Source: Corynebacterium gallinarum (lineage in GTDB: Bacteria > Actinomycetota > Actinomycetes > Mycobacteriales > Mycobacteriaceae). Taken from it: a DNA stretch of 64,000 nucleotides. Below are positions 53,786 through 61,935 of this stretch, piece after piece. The notes beneath the pieces were generated by a model, which worked only from the letters and a program-made list of their open reading frames with translations, ran no database searches and was not told the origin of the DNA. The position numbers and the translations under genes were made by a program. The number at the start of each line of letters is the position of its first letter. Position 1 is the first letter of the stretch. The stretch is from NCBI RefSeq assembly GCF_014837045.1, contig NZ_JACSPR010000008.1, forward strand, positions 1 through 64,000, read 5' to 3'.

Positions 53786-54298
53786 ATGAAAAAGAAGTGC
53801 CTAGCTCTGCTTGTATCGGTAAGTGCCGCCATGGGATCTATCGCCATGGCCGCTCCCGCCAATGCAGGTGAGAATCCCCCGGCGCACGTTGATAGTTCGC
53901 TTACTGCCCACGATCAGGAATTTGATAAGTGCGCAGGAGACAGTTCACCGGAAGTTGAAGCACGTGTTACGTCCCTCGGCAGTGAACTAGGCCCCGGCAT
54001 ATCCCAGGAAGTCAATAAAGCCGAATTGGCAACCATCAATGAAGGACTCAATAAAGCTGGTCGGAGCCAGGTACCTGAAGAGACAGTGGCACTTCGCTAC
54101 CTGGACACCGGGGAGACGGTGGCAGTTGATGAATCAGGTGAAGCTCTTGTCTACCTTGACGATGCAGCTGAAGGACCTACCATGACTACTTTCTCGGTCG
54201 GTGATGAGATTAAGAAGGTTGTCGGCGGATGTCTTGGGGTAGGTGTCGTTGGGGCACTACTTGGAAGGCGCTTGGAGAAGATGTGTTGGTTCAACTGA
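53786..54298 (+). CDS. Secreted bacteriocin-like precursor, frameshifted C terminus
   Basis: 170 residues from ATG 53786 (AAGGA upstream). A clear Sec signal peptide (MKKKCLALLVSVSAAMGSIA then APANAGE, AxA cleavage) and an acidic, soluble pro-region of about 100 residues lead to a Gly-rich hydrophobic segment KKVVGGCLGVGVVGALLG, after which the frame ends quickly with LEKMCWFN. In the -1 frame the sequence continues sensibly for about 40 codons to 54393. I recognise no named family. Signal peptide, pro-region and a short Cys-containing hydrophobic end suggest a secreted antimicrobial peptide. Confidence 0.6.
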   Translation: MKKKCLALLVSVSAAMGSIAMAAPANAGENPPAHVDSSLTAHDQEFDKCAGDSSPEVEARVTSLGSELGPGISQEVNKAELATINEGLNKAGRSQVPEETVALRYLDTGETVAVDESGEALVYLDDAAEGPTMTTFSVGDEIKKVVGGCLGVGVVGALLGRRLEKMCWFN

Positions 54299-54393
54299 CA
54301 CGTTGGGATACAGCGGTGAAGTTTGTTGTACGTCGGGTCGGCCTGCTGGGAGCTGTTTCTTGCATGGGGGGCATTGTCTGGCAGTACATTTAG
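54254..54393 (+). other. Out-of-frame continuation of the bacteriocin-like gene
   Basis: In the -1 frame relative to the precursor, this stretch encodes WKALGEDVLVQLTRWDTAVK followed by FVVRRVGLLGAVSCMGGIVW and QYI before TAG 54393. It has an amphipathic basic helix, a second Cys and a Gly-rich hydrophobic end that mirrors the GGCLGVGVV segment upstream. One missing base near 54258-54270 would join both into a single precursor of about 200 residues with a two-cysteine mature peptide. Confidence 0.5.
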
Positions 54394-54523
54394 TTCGAAC
54401 TCGAGCGACTTCGTCGTCAAGGACGGTCTGGTGCGGTTAGCAAGCAAAGGGCCACGTTGAAACTTTTGGGGAAAAGGCTCCATCGACCGTCACGGTTGGT
54501 GGAGCTTTTTGACGATTGGGACC

Positions 54524-54544
54524 TGATCTCCGTTTGGTGGACAC
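54524..54544 (+). repeat. Solitary left end of the IS3-family element
   Basis: 54524-54544 (TGATCTCCGTTTGGTGGACA...) matches the left inverted repeat of the element at 51842 at 18 of 21 positions. Only about 37 bp of this copy remain before the IS5-type element begins, so it was truncated by that insertion or a deletion. Confidence 0.7.
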
Positions 54545-54560
54545 GGGGTTCGGGCCCAGG

Positions 54561-55573
54561 CTAGGTCGTGTTACGAAATTCCGGTGAGTGAGCCCGGCGT
54601 GTCTTAAATACAAGCGAGGGTTTCCCCACGCACGCTATTGGTGTCTAATCATCAACGCTTGCAAGGAAACCCTCGTTGCCTACTTTACCGCCCTCGGCCC
54701 GCCACGACCTCACCAATACCGAATGGGGCCTGCTCGCACCACTCCTACCTACCCCATCACCGCGGGGACGCCCCCGCACCTGGTATATAAAATCCCTGGT
54801 CAACGGCATCTTCATTAGAATCCGCACCGGTTGCCCGTGGCGGGACGTCCCTTCAGCGCTACGGGCCCTGGTGGCGGGTCTATGACCTGTTCGTCCGCCT
54901 CCGGGCTGACGGGGTATGGCAGGAAGTACACACCCGATTGCTAAGCCACGCCCAGAAGCAAGGACAACTCTCTTGGGAGGTCAGTGTCGATTCCACGACC
55001 GCCCGGGGCCACATCCACGCCAATGGTGCGAGGAGAGACAGTGCCACCCGGCATCCAACCGAGCCCGCTGATCACGGTTTTGGACGATCTCGTGGTGGCT
55101 GGTCAACGAAGATCCACGTCGGGATCGATGCCGACTGTGGAGTGATGTCGCTGGTGATCACCCCAGGTCAGGCAGGAGATGGGCCGCAGATGGTGCCGGT
55201 GCTGGAGAAGATCCGGGTCCCGTCCACCGGGCCGGGGCGGCCGCGGCGACGGCCCGAGCGGGTGCTAGCGGATAAGGCGTATTCTTCACGCGCGAACCGG
55301 AAGTATCTCAGGTCACGAGGAATCAAGGCGACGATCTCCCAGCCGAGGGACCAGGTCGCGAACCGGAAGCGTCGGGGGTCTGCTGGTGGCCGACCCCCGG
55401 CCTTCGACACTGTGGCCTACCGGCGTCGTAACGTCGTGGAACGGGGATCAACCGGATCAAACAGTACCGTGGGTGTGCCACGCGTTTTGATAAGTTAGCG
55501 GTGCATTTCGAGGCCGCAGTTCAGCTGGCGGTGATCCGGTACTGGCTAAAACGACTTTCGTAACACGACCTAG
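54561..55573 (+). mobile_element. Decayed IS5-family insertion sequence
   Basis: About 1013 bp with 18-bp perfect inverted repeats CTAGGTCGTGTTACGAAA (54561-54578) and its complement (55556-55573). CTAG at both outer ends may be the duplicated target. It contains one transposase gene with two frameshifts and an RNA hairpin before its start (54615-54675). A solitary end of the same type lies at 51506. Confidence 0.87.
54676..55563 (+). pseudogene. IS5-type DDE transposase with two frameshifts
   Basis: From TTG 54676 (AAGGAAA upstream) the frame reads LTNTEWGLLAPLLPTPSPRG and TGCPWRDVP, then shifts by one base near 54850 into RYGPWWRVYDLF, SVDSTTARGHIHANG (first Asp), GGWSTKIHVGIDADC and LADKAYSS (second Asp). 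It shifts again near 55445 (one G lost from a G-run) before GINRIKQYRGCATRFDKLA ending WLKRLS at 55563. Some IS5-group elements use a programmed frameshift near the first site; the second shift has no such excuse, so the gene is dead. Confidence 0.85.
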
Positions 55574-55581
55574 TCCCTTCA

Positions 55582-55611
55582 TTGACGTGAAGTGACACTG
55601 AGTCGTACGAT
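55582..55611 (+). promoter_or_regulatory. Promoter of yefM-yoeB
   Basis: TTGACG (55582-55587), 18-nt spacer, TACGAT (55606-55611), 34 bp before the yefM start. Lies directly against the IS5 right end, so the IS inserted just upstream of the promoter. Confidence 0.65.
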
Positions 55612-55644
55612 AAGTCGCTATAACTTTGATTAAAAGGTGTACCT

Positions 55645-55893
55645 ATGTCAATCAGTGCCAGTGAAGCCCGCAGGACTCTTCTTACACTGATCGAACGCAT
55701 CAATAACGACCGCGAGGCAGTGGAAATCGTCTCCCGGAGAGGCAATGCAGTGCTCATGCCCGCAGATGAGTACGCCGCGTGGAAAGAGACGGCCTACCTC
55801 TTCCGCTCACCTGCTAATGCCCGGCGTCTGCTGGATTCCTACGAGCGTGCTGTCGGGGGGCACGTGGAAACGCATGACCTCGATCGGGAGTAG
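55645..55893 (+). CDS. yefM: YefM-type antitoxin
   Basis: 82 residues from ATG 55645 (AAAAGGTG upstream). Phd/YefM fold: SISASEARRTLLTLIERINN binds operator DNA, RRGNAVLMPADEYAAWKETA is the family signature, and the C-terminal part (YLFRSPANARRLLDSYERA) wraps around YoeB. It normally represses its own operon together with the toxin. Three nucleotides separate it from yoeB. Confidence 0.93.
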   Translation: MSISASEARRTLLTLIERINNDREAVEIVSRRGNAVLMPADEYAAWKETAYLFRSPANARRLLDSYERAVGGHVETHDLDRE

Positions 55894-55896
55894 TTC

Positions 55897-56151
55897 ATGC
55901 GTCTGGTCTGGGACCGTTCGGGGTGGGAGGATTACCTCTATTGGCAGACCGCTGATCGGAAGATCCTCAAGCGGATTAACACGCTTATCGACGCATGTCT
56001 GCCTGACCCCTTTGCGGGAATTGGCAAACCCGAACAATTGAAATACGGCGCTCAGGGAGCCTGGTCACGTCGTATCACTGATGAGCATCGACTGGTCTAT
56101 CTCATCATCGGGGATGACCTCGTCATATCACAGGCTCGGTATCACTATTAA
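55897..56151 (+). CDS. yoeB: YoeB-type mRNA interferase toxin
   Basis: 84 residues. RelE/YoeB fold with WEDYLYWQTADRKILKRINT, GKPEQLKYGAQGAWSRRITD and the catalytic C terminus ARYHY. It cleaves mRNA on the ribosome at the A site. All residues usually needed (E in PEQLK, R in WSRRI, terminal HY) are present, so it is likely active and neutralised by the upstream YefM. Confidence 0.93.
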   Translation: MRLVWDRSGWEDYLYWQTADRKILKRINTLIDACLPDPFAGIGKPEQLKYGAQGAWSRRITDEHRLVYLIIGDDLVISQARYHY

Positions 56152-56231
56152 ACGCCCCTGACGTGCTGTTTTCCTGATACGATGGCGCATCGAAGTCGAA
56201 TTGTGTGGAGCGAAAAACAGAGGAGAACACT

Positions 56232-56603
56232 GTGGATCTGAGCATGGACAAGGGCAACGAGTTTGTTGAGGCAACGCAGTCACCGGAAGGTGCCGCCGCC
56301 TGGAAGAAGCAGTTGGATGAGTTCGCGCCGGGTTCCTCGGACTGGGTCGTCGGAGCGGTGTTCGGTGGCACCTACCAGCGGGAGGGGCTTGAACTGCGGG
56401 ACCGTCAGATGCTCAACATGGCGGCTCTGGCTGCCATGGGTGGGGTGGAACCGCAGCTGACCGGCCACATCAAGACCGCTGTGGATGTCGCCGGTATGAG
56501 CAGGGAAGAGGTGGCGGAGTGCTTCGTGCACCTGATGCCGTACATCGGTGTGCCGAAGACACTGGCTGCCATGCGCTGTATGAAGGCCGCCTTCGAGGGG
56601 TAG
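56232..56603 (+). CDS. Carboxymuconolactone decarboxylase-family protein
   Basis: 123 residues from GTG 56232, chosen for GAGGAG 7 nt upstream (ATG 56244 is internal). LRDRQMLNMAALAAMGGVEP and HIKTAVDVAGMSREEVAECF are the CMD/AhpD-like repeats, with a C-x-x-H pair in VAECFVHLM at the position of the proton relay or redox site. The substrate is unknown; members are decarboxylases or peroxidase-like. Next gene follows after 7 nt. Confidence 0.85.
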   Translation: MDLSMDKGNEFVEATQSPEGAAAWKKQLDEFAPGSSDWVVGAVFGGTYQREGLELRDRQMLNMAALAAMGGVEPQLTGHIKTAVDVAGMSREEVAECFVHLMPYIGVPKTLAAMRCMKAAFEG

Positions 56604-56610
56604 ACCTTTC

Positions 56611-57120
56611 GTGGCTTCGCCGGATAACATCCTGCTGCACCTGTCTGGGCGGGAGGAACAGCAGGTTCGAGATATCTTCGCCCAGTTGGCGCAGCGGGGT
56701 TTCCCCGTGCAGCACCAGACGCCGCACATCACGCTCACCTTCTCCCCGAGGATGGAGGAGGGCGTCGTCAAGCGTGCCACCGAGTTGCTGCCCGAGGTGA
56801 TACCGGCGACCTGCCATCGGGTGGGGACCGTCGTGTTCGGCACCAAGCGCAAACAGACTGTGGCCTGGCTCCTGGAGACCGATGAGGCCCTGGAGGCCAC
56901 CGCCCGTGAGCTCAGCGCGCTCAATCCTGACGGCCGTGGCCGGCGGTGGATTCCACATCTCACCGTCGGTTTACGGCTGCCGCGCGAGACGGTGCCGGAC
57001 TATATCCGGGCCCTGGACGAGCTGACATCCCCGCACTTCAAGGAACTCACCGCGGTGCGGGCTGCACTGTGGAAACCACGGATTCGGGAATTCACGGTGC
57101 TGGCCGGTGATCCGGTGTAA
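56611..57120 (+). CDS. 2H phosphoesterase (2'-5' RNA ligase-like) family protein
   Basis: 169 residues from GTG 56611. Two H-x-T motifs, PHITLTF (His39) and IPHLTVGL (about His116), define the 2H phosphoesterase superfamily, which includes LigT-type RNA ligases and cyclic phosphodiesterases. The substrate could be 2',3'-cyclic RNA ends or a small cyclic nucleotide. Probably co-transcribed with the CMD-family gene; whether transcription continues into the next operon is unclear. Confidence 0.83.
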   Translation: MASPDNILLHLSGREEQQVRDIFAQLAQRGFPVQHQTPHITLTFSPRMEEGVVKRATELLPEVIPATCHRVGTVVFGTKRKQTVAWLLETDEALEATARELSALNPDGRGRRWIPHLTVGLRLPRETVPDYIRALDELTSPHFKELTAVRAALWKPRIREFTVLAGDPV

Positions 57121-57296
57121 CAGCAGGTATCTGAACCAGGGGTGGGTAAAGTCCAGGGGGAACACAAAACTGGAGCACACAGTGATTCCGGCGTCTTCAA
57201 AGGAAAGGTGTTCTCATTAACTCAACAAGTCGATGGTTACTTGCTGACAGCAGTGGCTCCGCAGCTGATCTCAACAGATCACCCAACTGGTGGTGG

Positions 57297-60269
57297 ATGC
57301 GGCACGTGTTCTTCGGTATCGCCTATGTGGTTGCTGTGGTGGCGTCACTGTCGGTGGTCTATGCCGGAACACTCGTTGCAGTGGTGTGGCCATCAATCGG
57401 CATTGCCGTGTGGTGGACCGTCACCTGTAAACGGTGGCGGGTCTTCGTCGCGGTGAGCGCCTTCGTATTCCTGGTTCCACCACTGTATCTGTCACTGATC
57501 CAGGACATCTCCCTCACCAGCTGGATTCTGGTGGGGCTGTCACATCTGGTCGCAGGACCCGCCATCGGGCCCCTGGTGTTGCTGTTTGAGAAATTCCGCT
57601 GGATTGAACCCGAAAACCGTGGCGGTGGGCGACTGTTTCCCAGTATCGCCCGTATTCATCTCCCACGCCATGTGTACCGCCTGCTCATCGCAAGCCTCGT
57701 TGTCATCCCGGTGTCCAAGGCATTCACACTGCTTGCGATCGTTCTCAGTGGGGACGGCATCTCGGTGACGATCTATCTCAGCCTGATCCTCCGTGACCTG
57801 GCTGGTGTCATCGCCATCGCAGGGGCAGGTATCGCCATTGCCTCCGCGGTGGTGAGAAATATCAGCGTCGCAGCATGGCGTGAGTTCGCCGGGGTGCTCA
57901 CTGCCACGATGGTGCTGCTCCTTCTCATCTTCATCTACGGAGATAATCTCCCGATCGCCTATCTGGCCATGCTGCCCCTATACTGGAGCGCCACCAGACT
58001 GCCTGTTATATTGGCGGTCATCCACGGGGTGTTCACTACCGGGATCGCCACCATTTTCGTGCTCTGGGTGGGCACCGGGCCCTTTTCTGTTTTAGAGAAT
58101 GACCCGCTGGCGCAGGCATCAGCGATCCAGCTGTTCATTGTCATCTGCGTCCTGCTGTCCCTTGTGGTGTCAACAACGGTGCAACAGCATTCAGCTCTGG
58201 TGGCGGAGCTGGAAGCCCTGGCTGCGACGATCCCCGATGCACTGCTGGTGATCAACCGCTCCGGTAAGGTTTTCCCTGTTAATGATGTGGCACATAACCT
58301 CGTCGTGAAGGACTCCCAGGGAGACTATGAGATGCGTCAACTCAAAGAGATCGACGGGGTATTACTCGAGGAATCCACCAGGCCGGACAATCGAGCCCTA
58401 CGGGGTGAGACAGTGGAGGCTATGTTGCTGGAATTGGTCGATGACCCGGACGACAGTTCCAGGAGTGAACGGCGTTTCTATTCGGTCAGTGCCTCCCCGC
58501 TGTATCTCCAGGGCGAAACCGAAGCAGGTCACGCCCTGATCCTGTACCACGACAGCACCGATGAATACTGGGCCATGCGTCAATTACAGCATGCCCATGA
58601 TGATGCCCGTTACCTCTTTGAAAATGCGCCACAGGGCGTGGCGACACTCGATGATTCCGGCCGGATCCTCCAGGCCAACCGTGCGCTCGGGGAACTGATC
58701 GGTGTACCTGCCCGGGAACTGCAGGGACGCCGTCTGGATGAGTTCATTACGGAAAAGGAGCTCCAGGAGCAGATCACCGCTGCCCTGGCTGAACCGGGGG
58801 AGCTGATCCATGCCGACCGCTATGTCAATGCGGTGGATGGGGTCAGGAGAAGAGTGGCACTGACTTTTCGTACCACCACGGGAGAGGACACAGCGCCCGG
58901 ACCGGTGCTTGTCAATGCAGTGGATATCACTGAGCGTCAACGCCTCCATGAGCTTGTCTCGTACCTGGCAGATCATGATGCGCTCACCGGTCTGGTGAAT
59001 CGTCGTTGCTTTGAAGTGGAGTTCCGGAAGATCTACAGCCATGGTGACAATGAACGCAGCGATGGTGCCCTGCTGCTCATCGACCTGGATAATTTCAAAA
59101 CGGTCAATGATGTCCTCGGACATCATGTGGGCGATGAGTTGCTGGTGGATTTTGCAGGATTACTCCGCGAGTGCGTCCGCTCCACTGACATTGTGGGGCG
59201 TCTGGGGGGTGACGAGTTTGTGATTGTTCTGCCTGACACCGATCGCACCGGTGCCACCGCCACCGGTGCCAGGATCGTGGAGGCGGTACAGCAGAATATG
59301 GCCAGCCGACCTGATGTGTTGCGCCGTGTGACCGCGAGCGTGGGGATTGTGATGTTTTCTGAAGCCCGCAGCCGTGGTGTTGATCCGTTCATCCTCGCGG
59401 ATCAGCTGCTCTACGAGGCCAAGGGCTCGGGGCGCAACAGATTTGCGGTGCTGACCCCGGGGCGTGAGGGGGAACAATCCTCACTGTCGCAGTTGACACG
59501 AAGCCACATCGAGAACATTCTGCAGAGAGGGGCGCTCACGCTGGAGCTGCAGCCCATTCTTGAGGTGTCAACCGGGGAAATCGCGTTCGCGGAGGGTCTT
59601 GCCAGGATTAACCCTGCGGAAATATCGGTGACCACTGGCGAGTTCATCGCTGCGGTGGAGCGCGCCGGGTTGGGGCCCGAACTGGACATGTATGTGATCC
59701 GGCAGGGGATCCAGTTGCTGGTGGAACTGCGTCGTGTGCGGCCGGATTTCCGCCTGTCGTTGAATGTCTCCGCCCAGTCCTGCGGTGCCGACGAGGTCTG
59801 TGCTCTGATCAGTGCAGAGGTGGAGAAACACGGGGTGGCGCCGGGAGCACTCATCCTCGAGCTGACTGAAACCGCACCTCTGAAGGACGTTGAGGCCGCC
59901 CGCAGATTCCAACGCACCCTGGCAGATCACGGGGTGGTGTTTGCTCTTGATGATTTCGGTGCGGGATTTGACCCCTACCGGTACCTGAAACAGTTGGACT
60001 TCCGCATGCTCAAGATCGCCGGTGAGTTTATCGAGGGCATGGTGGACAACAGCGTGGATCGCAGCATTGTCCATTCCATCATGTGTCTGGCGCAGGATGA
60101 GGGGATGGTCACGGTGGCTGAGTTTGTTTCAAGCGAGGATATCCTCCGGGAGGTCACACACCTGGGTATTACCTATGCCCAGGGTTACCACATTGGCAGA
60201 TCGGTACCGCTTGCGGAGTTCATCGCTACGTATCTCACAACGTCCAAGAACCATGAGGAAGAAGAATAG
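57297..60269 (+). CDS. Membrane-bound GGDEF-EAL protein (cyclic di-GMP synthase/phosphodiesterase)
   Basis: 990 residues from ATG 57297; AAAGGAAAGG near 57200-57208 points instead to an in-frame ATT at 57216, giving 27 more residues. About eight membrane helices (residues 1-300, MASE1-like), then two PAS-like domains (about 305-430 and 435-550). The GGDEF domain has an intact GGDEF at about residue 635 and an RxxD inhibitory site (RSTD) five residues before it. The EAL-type domain has EGL for EAL, NVSAQ, ELTET, LDDFGAGF, LKIAGEF (usual KID Asp is Ala) and AQGYHIG. Both activities remain plausible. First gene of an operon with a glycosyltransferase. Confidence 0.9.
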   Translation: MRHVFFGIAYVVAVVASLSVVYAGTLVAVVWPSIGIAVWWTVTCKRWRVFVAVSAFVFLVPPLYLSLIQDISLTSWILVGLSHLVAGPAIGPLVLLFEKFRWIEPENRGGGRLFPSIARIHLPRHVYRLLIASLVVIPVSKAFTLLAIVLSGDGISVTIYLSLILRDLAGVIAIAGAGIAIASAVVRNISVAAWREFAGVLTATMVLLLLIFIYGDNLPIAYLAMLPLYWSATRLPVILAVIHGVFTTGIATIFVLWVGTGPFSVLENDPLAQASAIQLFIVICVLLSLVVSTTVQQHSALVAELEALAATIPDALLVINRSGKVFPVNDVAHNLVVKDSQGDYEMRQLKEIDGVLLEESTRPDNRALRGETVEAMLLELVDDPDDSSRSERRFYSVSASPLYLQGETEAGHALILYHDSTDEYWAMRQLQHAHDDARYLFENAPQGVATLDDSGRILQANRALGELIGVPARELQGRRLDEFITEKELQEQITAALAEPGELIHADRYVNAVDGVRRRVALTFRTTTGEDTAPGPVLVNAVDITERQRLHELVSYLADHDALTGLVNRRCFEVEFRKIYSHGDNERSDGALLLIDLDNFKTVNDVLGHHVGDELLVDFAGLLRECVRSTDIVGRLGGDEFVIVLPDTDRTGATATGARIVEAVQQNMASRPDVLRRVTASVGIVMFSEARSRGVDPFILADQLLYEAKGSGRNRFAVLTPGREGEQSSLSQLTRSHIENILQRGALTLELQPILEVSTGEIAFAEGLARINPAEISVTTGEFIAAVERAGLGPELDMYVIRQGIQLLVELRRVRPDFRLSLNVSAQSCGADEVCALISAEVEKHGVAPGALILELTETAPLKDVEAARRFQRTLADHGVVFALDDFGAGFDPYRYLKQLDFRMLKIAGEFIEGMVDNSVDRSIVHSIMCLAQDEGMVTVAEFVSSEDILREVTHLGITYAQGYHIGRSVPLAEFIATYLTTSKNHEEEE

Positions 60270-60271
60270 AG

Positions 60272-61720
60272 ATGCCACAGAAGGGATTTCCCATAGCCAG
60301 GGTTATCGGCATCGGCGTGGTGGGGATTGCTGCGATGGCGGGATTACTGCTGTGGTTGGCCATCACCCTGTCCGACCCGACCTCCCCGGGGGCACAGGAG
60401 GTGCGGCTCTTCGACACCTGGGTGGTGCTTTACGACGACTACATCCCCCCGGTCCGCGTCCTCATCGCCGCCATTGTGGTCGCCTTCATATTCGTGGCCA
60501 TCGCAGCCACGGTGGAACGCACCGTGACCAATCGCTACCGCCGTTCCATCGATGCGGAAGGGTTACCGCTTGCTCCGAGAATCGTCATGGAGCAGACCCG
60601 GGGCGTTTTCCACGGACCGGTCACGATCACGGTCCTGGTCCCGGCCCATAATGAGGCGGATCGCATATCTGCGACGATTGAGGGGCTCCAGAATCAGAAT
60701 GAGGGCCCAGAACGCATCATCGTGATCGCGGACAACTGCACGGATGAGACACCGGATCTGGCACGGGCCGCCGGTGTGGAGGTCTTTGAAACCCGGAACA
60801 ACAATTTCAAGAAGGCCGGTGGGCTCAACCAGGCCCTCAAAGACCTCCTCCTACGCCTCGGCGAGAACGACATTGTCATGATTGTTGACGCCGACACCGT
60901 CCTGGACCAGGGGTTCCTCAGCGAGGCACGACGACGCTTCACCGATGACCGGGCGCTCATGGCGGTCGGCGGGTTATTCTACGGCGAATCCGGGGAAGGG
61001 TGGTTGGGGCAATACCAACGCAATGAGTACACCCGTTATAGCCGGGACATCCACCGCAGGCGGGGCCGGGTCTTTGTCCTCACCGGTACTGCTTCCGCTT
61101 TCCGCCCCCGGGGACTGCGTGCGGTCGCAGAATCCAGGGGCACCCTCCTCCCCGGACGCAAAGGCGATGTTTATGACACCGCAGCACTGACGGAGGACAA
61201 TGAACTCACATTGGCGTTGAAGTCACTGGGTGGACTGATGGTCTCACCCACGCAGTGCACGGTGGTCACCGAGGTCATGCCCACCTGGAAGCAGCTCTGG
61301 CACCAGCGTCTGCGCTGGCAACGTGGTGCCTTGGAAAACCTGGGGGCCTACGGGGTGACACCACAGACCACCCGCTACTGGTTCCAACAGCTGGGCATCG
61401 GCTATGGGGCGGTCGCCCTGGGTGCCTACTTCGTGGTCATCATCCTCACGATCCTCGCCAGGGGTGAATGGATCTGGTACCCGTTCTGGATGCTGTTGGG
61501 GTTTCTCTTCATGGTCGAACGTGTGGTGACCGTGTGGAAGTCAACATGGTTCGCCAGGTTCGTGGCGGCACTCCTCATCCCGGAACTGATATTCGCCACC
61601 TTCCTGAACCTGGTGTTCCTCAAGGGGGTTTTCGATATCCTGCTGGCAAAACAGGCCCAGTGGGGACAAAACGATACTGATCCCAACGCCATCACAGCCG
61701 GATCTGAGGAAAAGGAATAA
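60272..61720 (+). CDS. Processive family-2 glycosyltransferase (cellulose synthase/PgaC-like)
   Basis: 482 residues, start 2 nt after the GGDEF-EAL stop. Two N-terminal helices (VIGIGVVGIAAMAGLLLWL; VLIAAIVVAFIFVAIAATV), a GT-A catalytic domain (VTITVLVPAHNEADRI, IADNCTDET, VDADT as DxD at about 207, TEDNEL as the acceptor-site Asp, QRLRWQRG as QxxRW at about 344), and three or four C-terminal helices. These motifs mark enzymes that polymerise and export beta-linked polysaccharides such as cellulose, poly-GlcNAc or hyaluronan. No PilZ domain is visible. I infer exopolysaccharide synthesis controlled by the upstream protein. Confidence 0.9.
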   Translation: MPQKGFPIARVIGIGVVGIAAMAGLLLWLAITLSDPTSPGAQEVRLFDTWVVLYDDYIPPVRVLIAAIVVAFIFVAIAATVERTVTNRYRRSIDAEGLPLAPRIVMEQTRGVFHGPVTITVLVPAHNEADRISATIEGLQNQNEGPERIIVIADNCTDETPDLARAAGVEVFETRNNNFKKAGGLNQALKDLLLRLGENDIVMIVDADTVLDQGFLSEARRRFTDDRALMAVGGLFYGESGEGWLGQYQRNEYTRYSRDIHRRRGRVFVLTGTASAFRPRGLRAVAESRGTLLPGRKGDVYDTAALTEDNELTLALKSLGGLMVSPTQCTVVTEVMPTWKQLWHQRLRWQRGALENLGAYGVTPQTTRYWFQQLGIGYGAVALGAYFVVIILTILARGEWIWYPFWMLLGFLFMVERVVTVWKSTWFARFVAALLIPELIFATFLNLVFLKGVFDILLAKQAQWGQNDTDPNAITAGSEEKE

Positions 61721-61722
61721 TC

Positions 61723-61929
61723 ATGCTCCTCCCGGAATCCATTCTCACTTCAGACTGGTTCGCGGCACTGGCCGCCTTCGTGGCCATCAACACCGCGATC
61801 TATGTCACCCTCGCCGTGGTGAAAACCCTGCCACGCATCTACTATCGTGATTACCTGCCACGCACCTACGAACGCTCCGAGACGCGCAGCATCTACCCGG
61901 ATACGGAGGAGAGAAAACGGAAAGGATGA
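61723..61929 (+). CDS. Small single-pass membrane protein of the polysaccharide operon
   Basis: 68 residues starting 2 nt after the glycosyltransferase stop (GAGGAAAAGGA upstream). One membrane helix (WFAALAAFVAINTAIYVTLAVV), then a basic, tyrosine-rich cytoplasmic tail (LPRIYYRDYLPRTYERSETR). No family recognised. Its tight coupling suggests an accessory subunit of the synthase, comparable in size to PgaD-type helpers, though sequence similarity to them is not evident. Confidence 0.72.
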   Translation: MLLPESILTSDWFAALAAFVAINTAIYVTLAVVKTLPRIYYRDYLPRTYERSETRSIYPDTEERKRKG

Positions 61930-61935
61930 GGCGCA

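Noticed and set aside
54676..54885. First frame of the IS5-type transposase as a separate functional gene
   Set aside because: It stops right after a one-base shift in a conserved region and the DDE residues lie beyond it; part of a pseudogene, with programmed frameshifting only a remote possibility.
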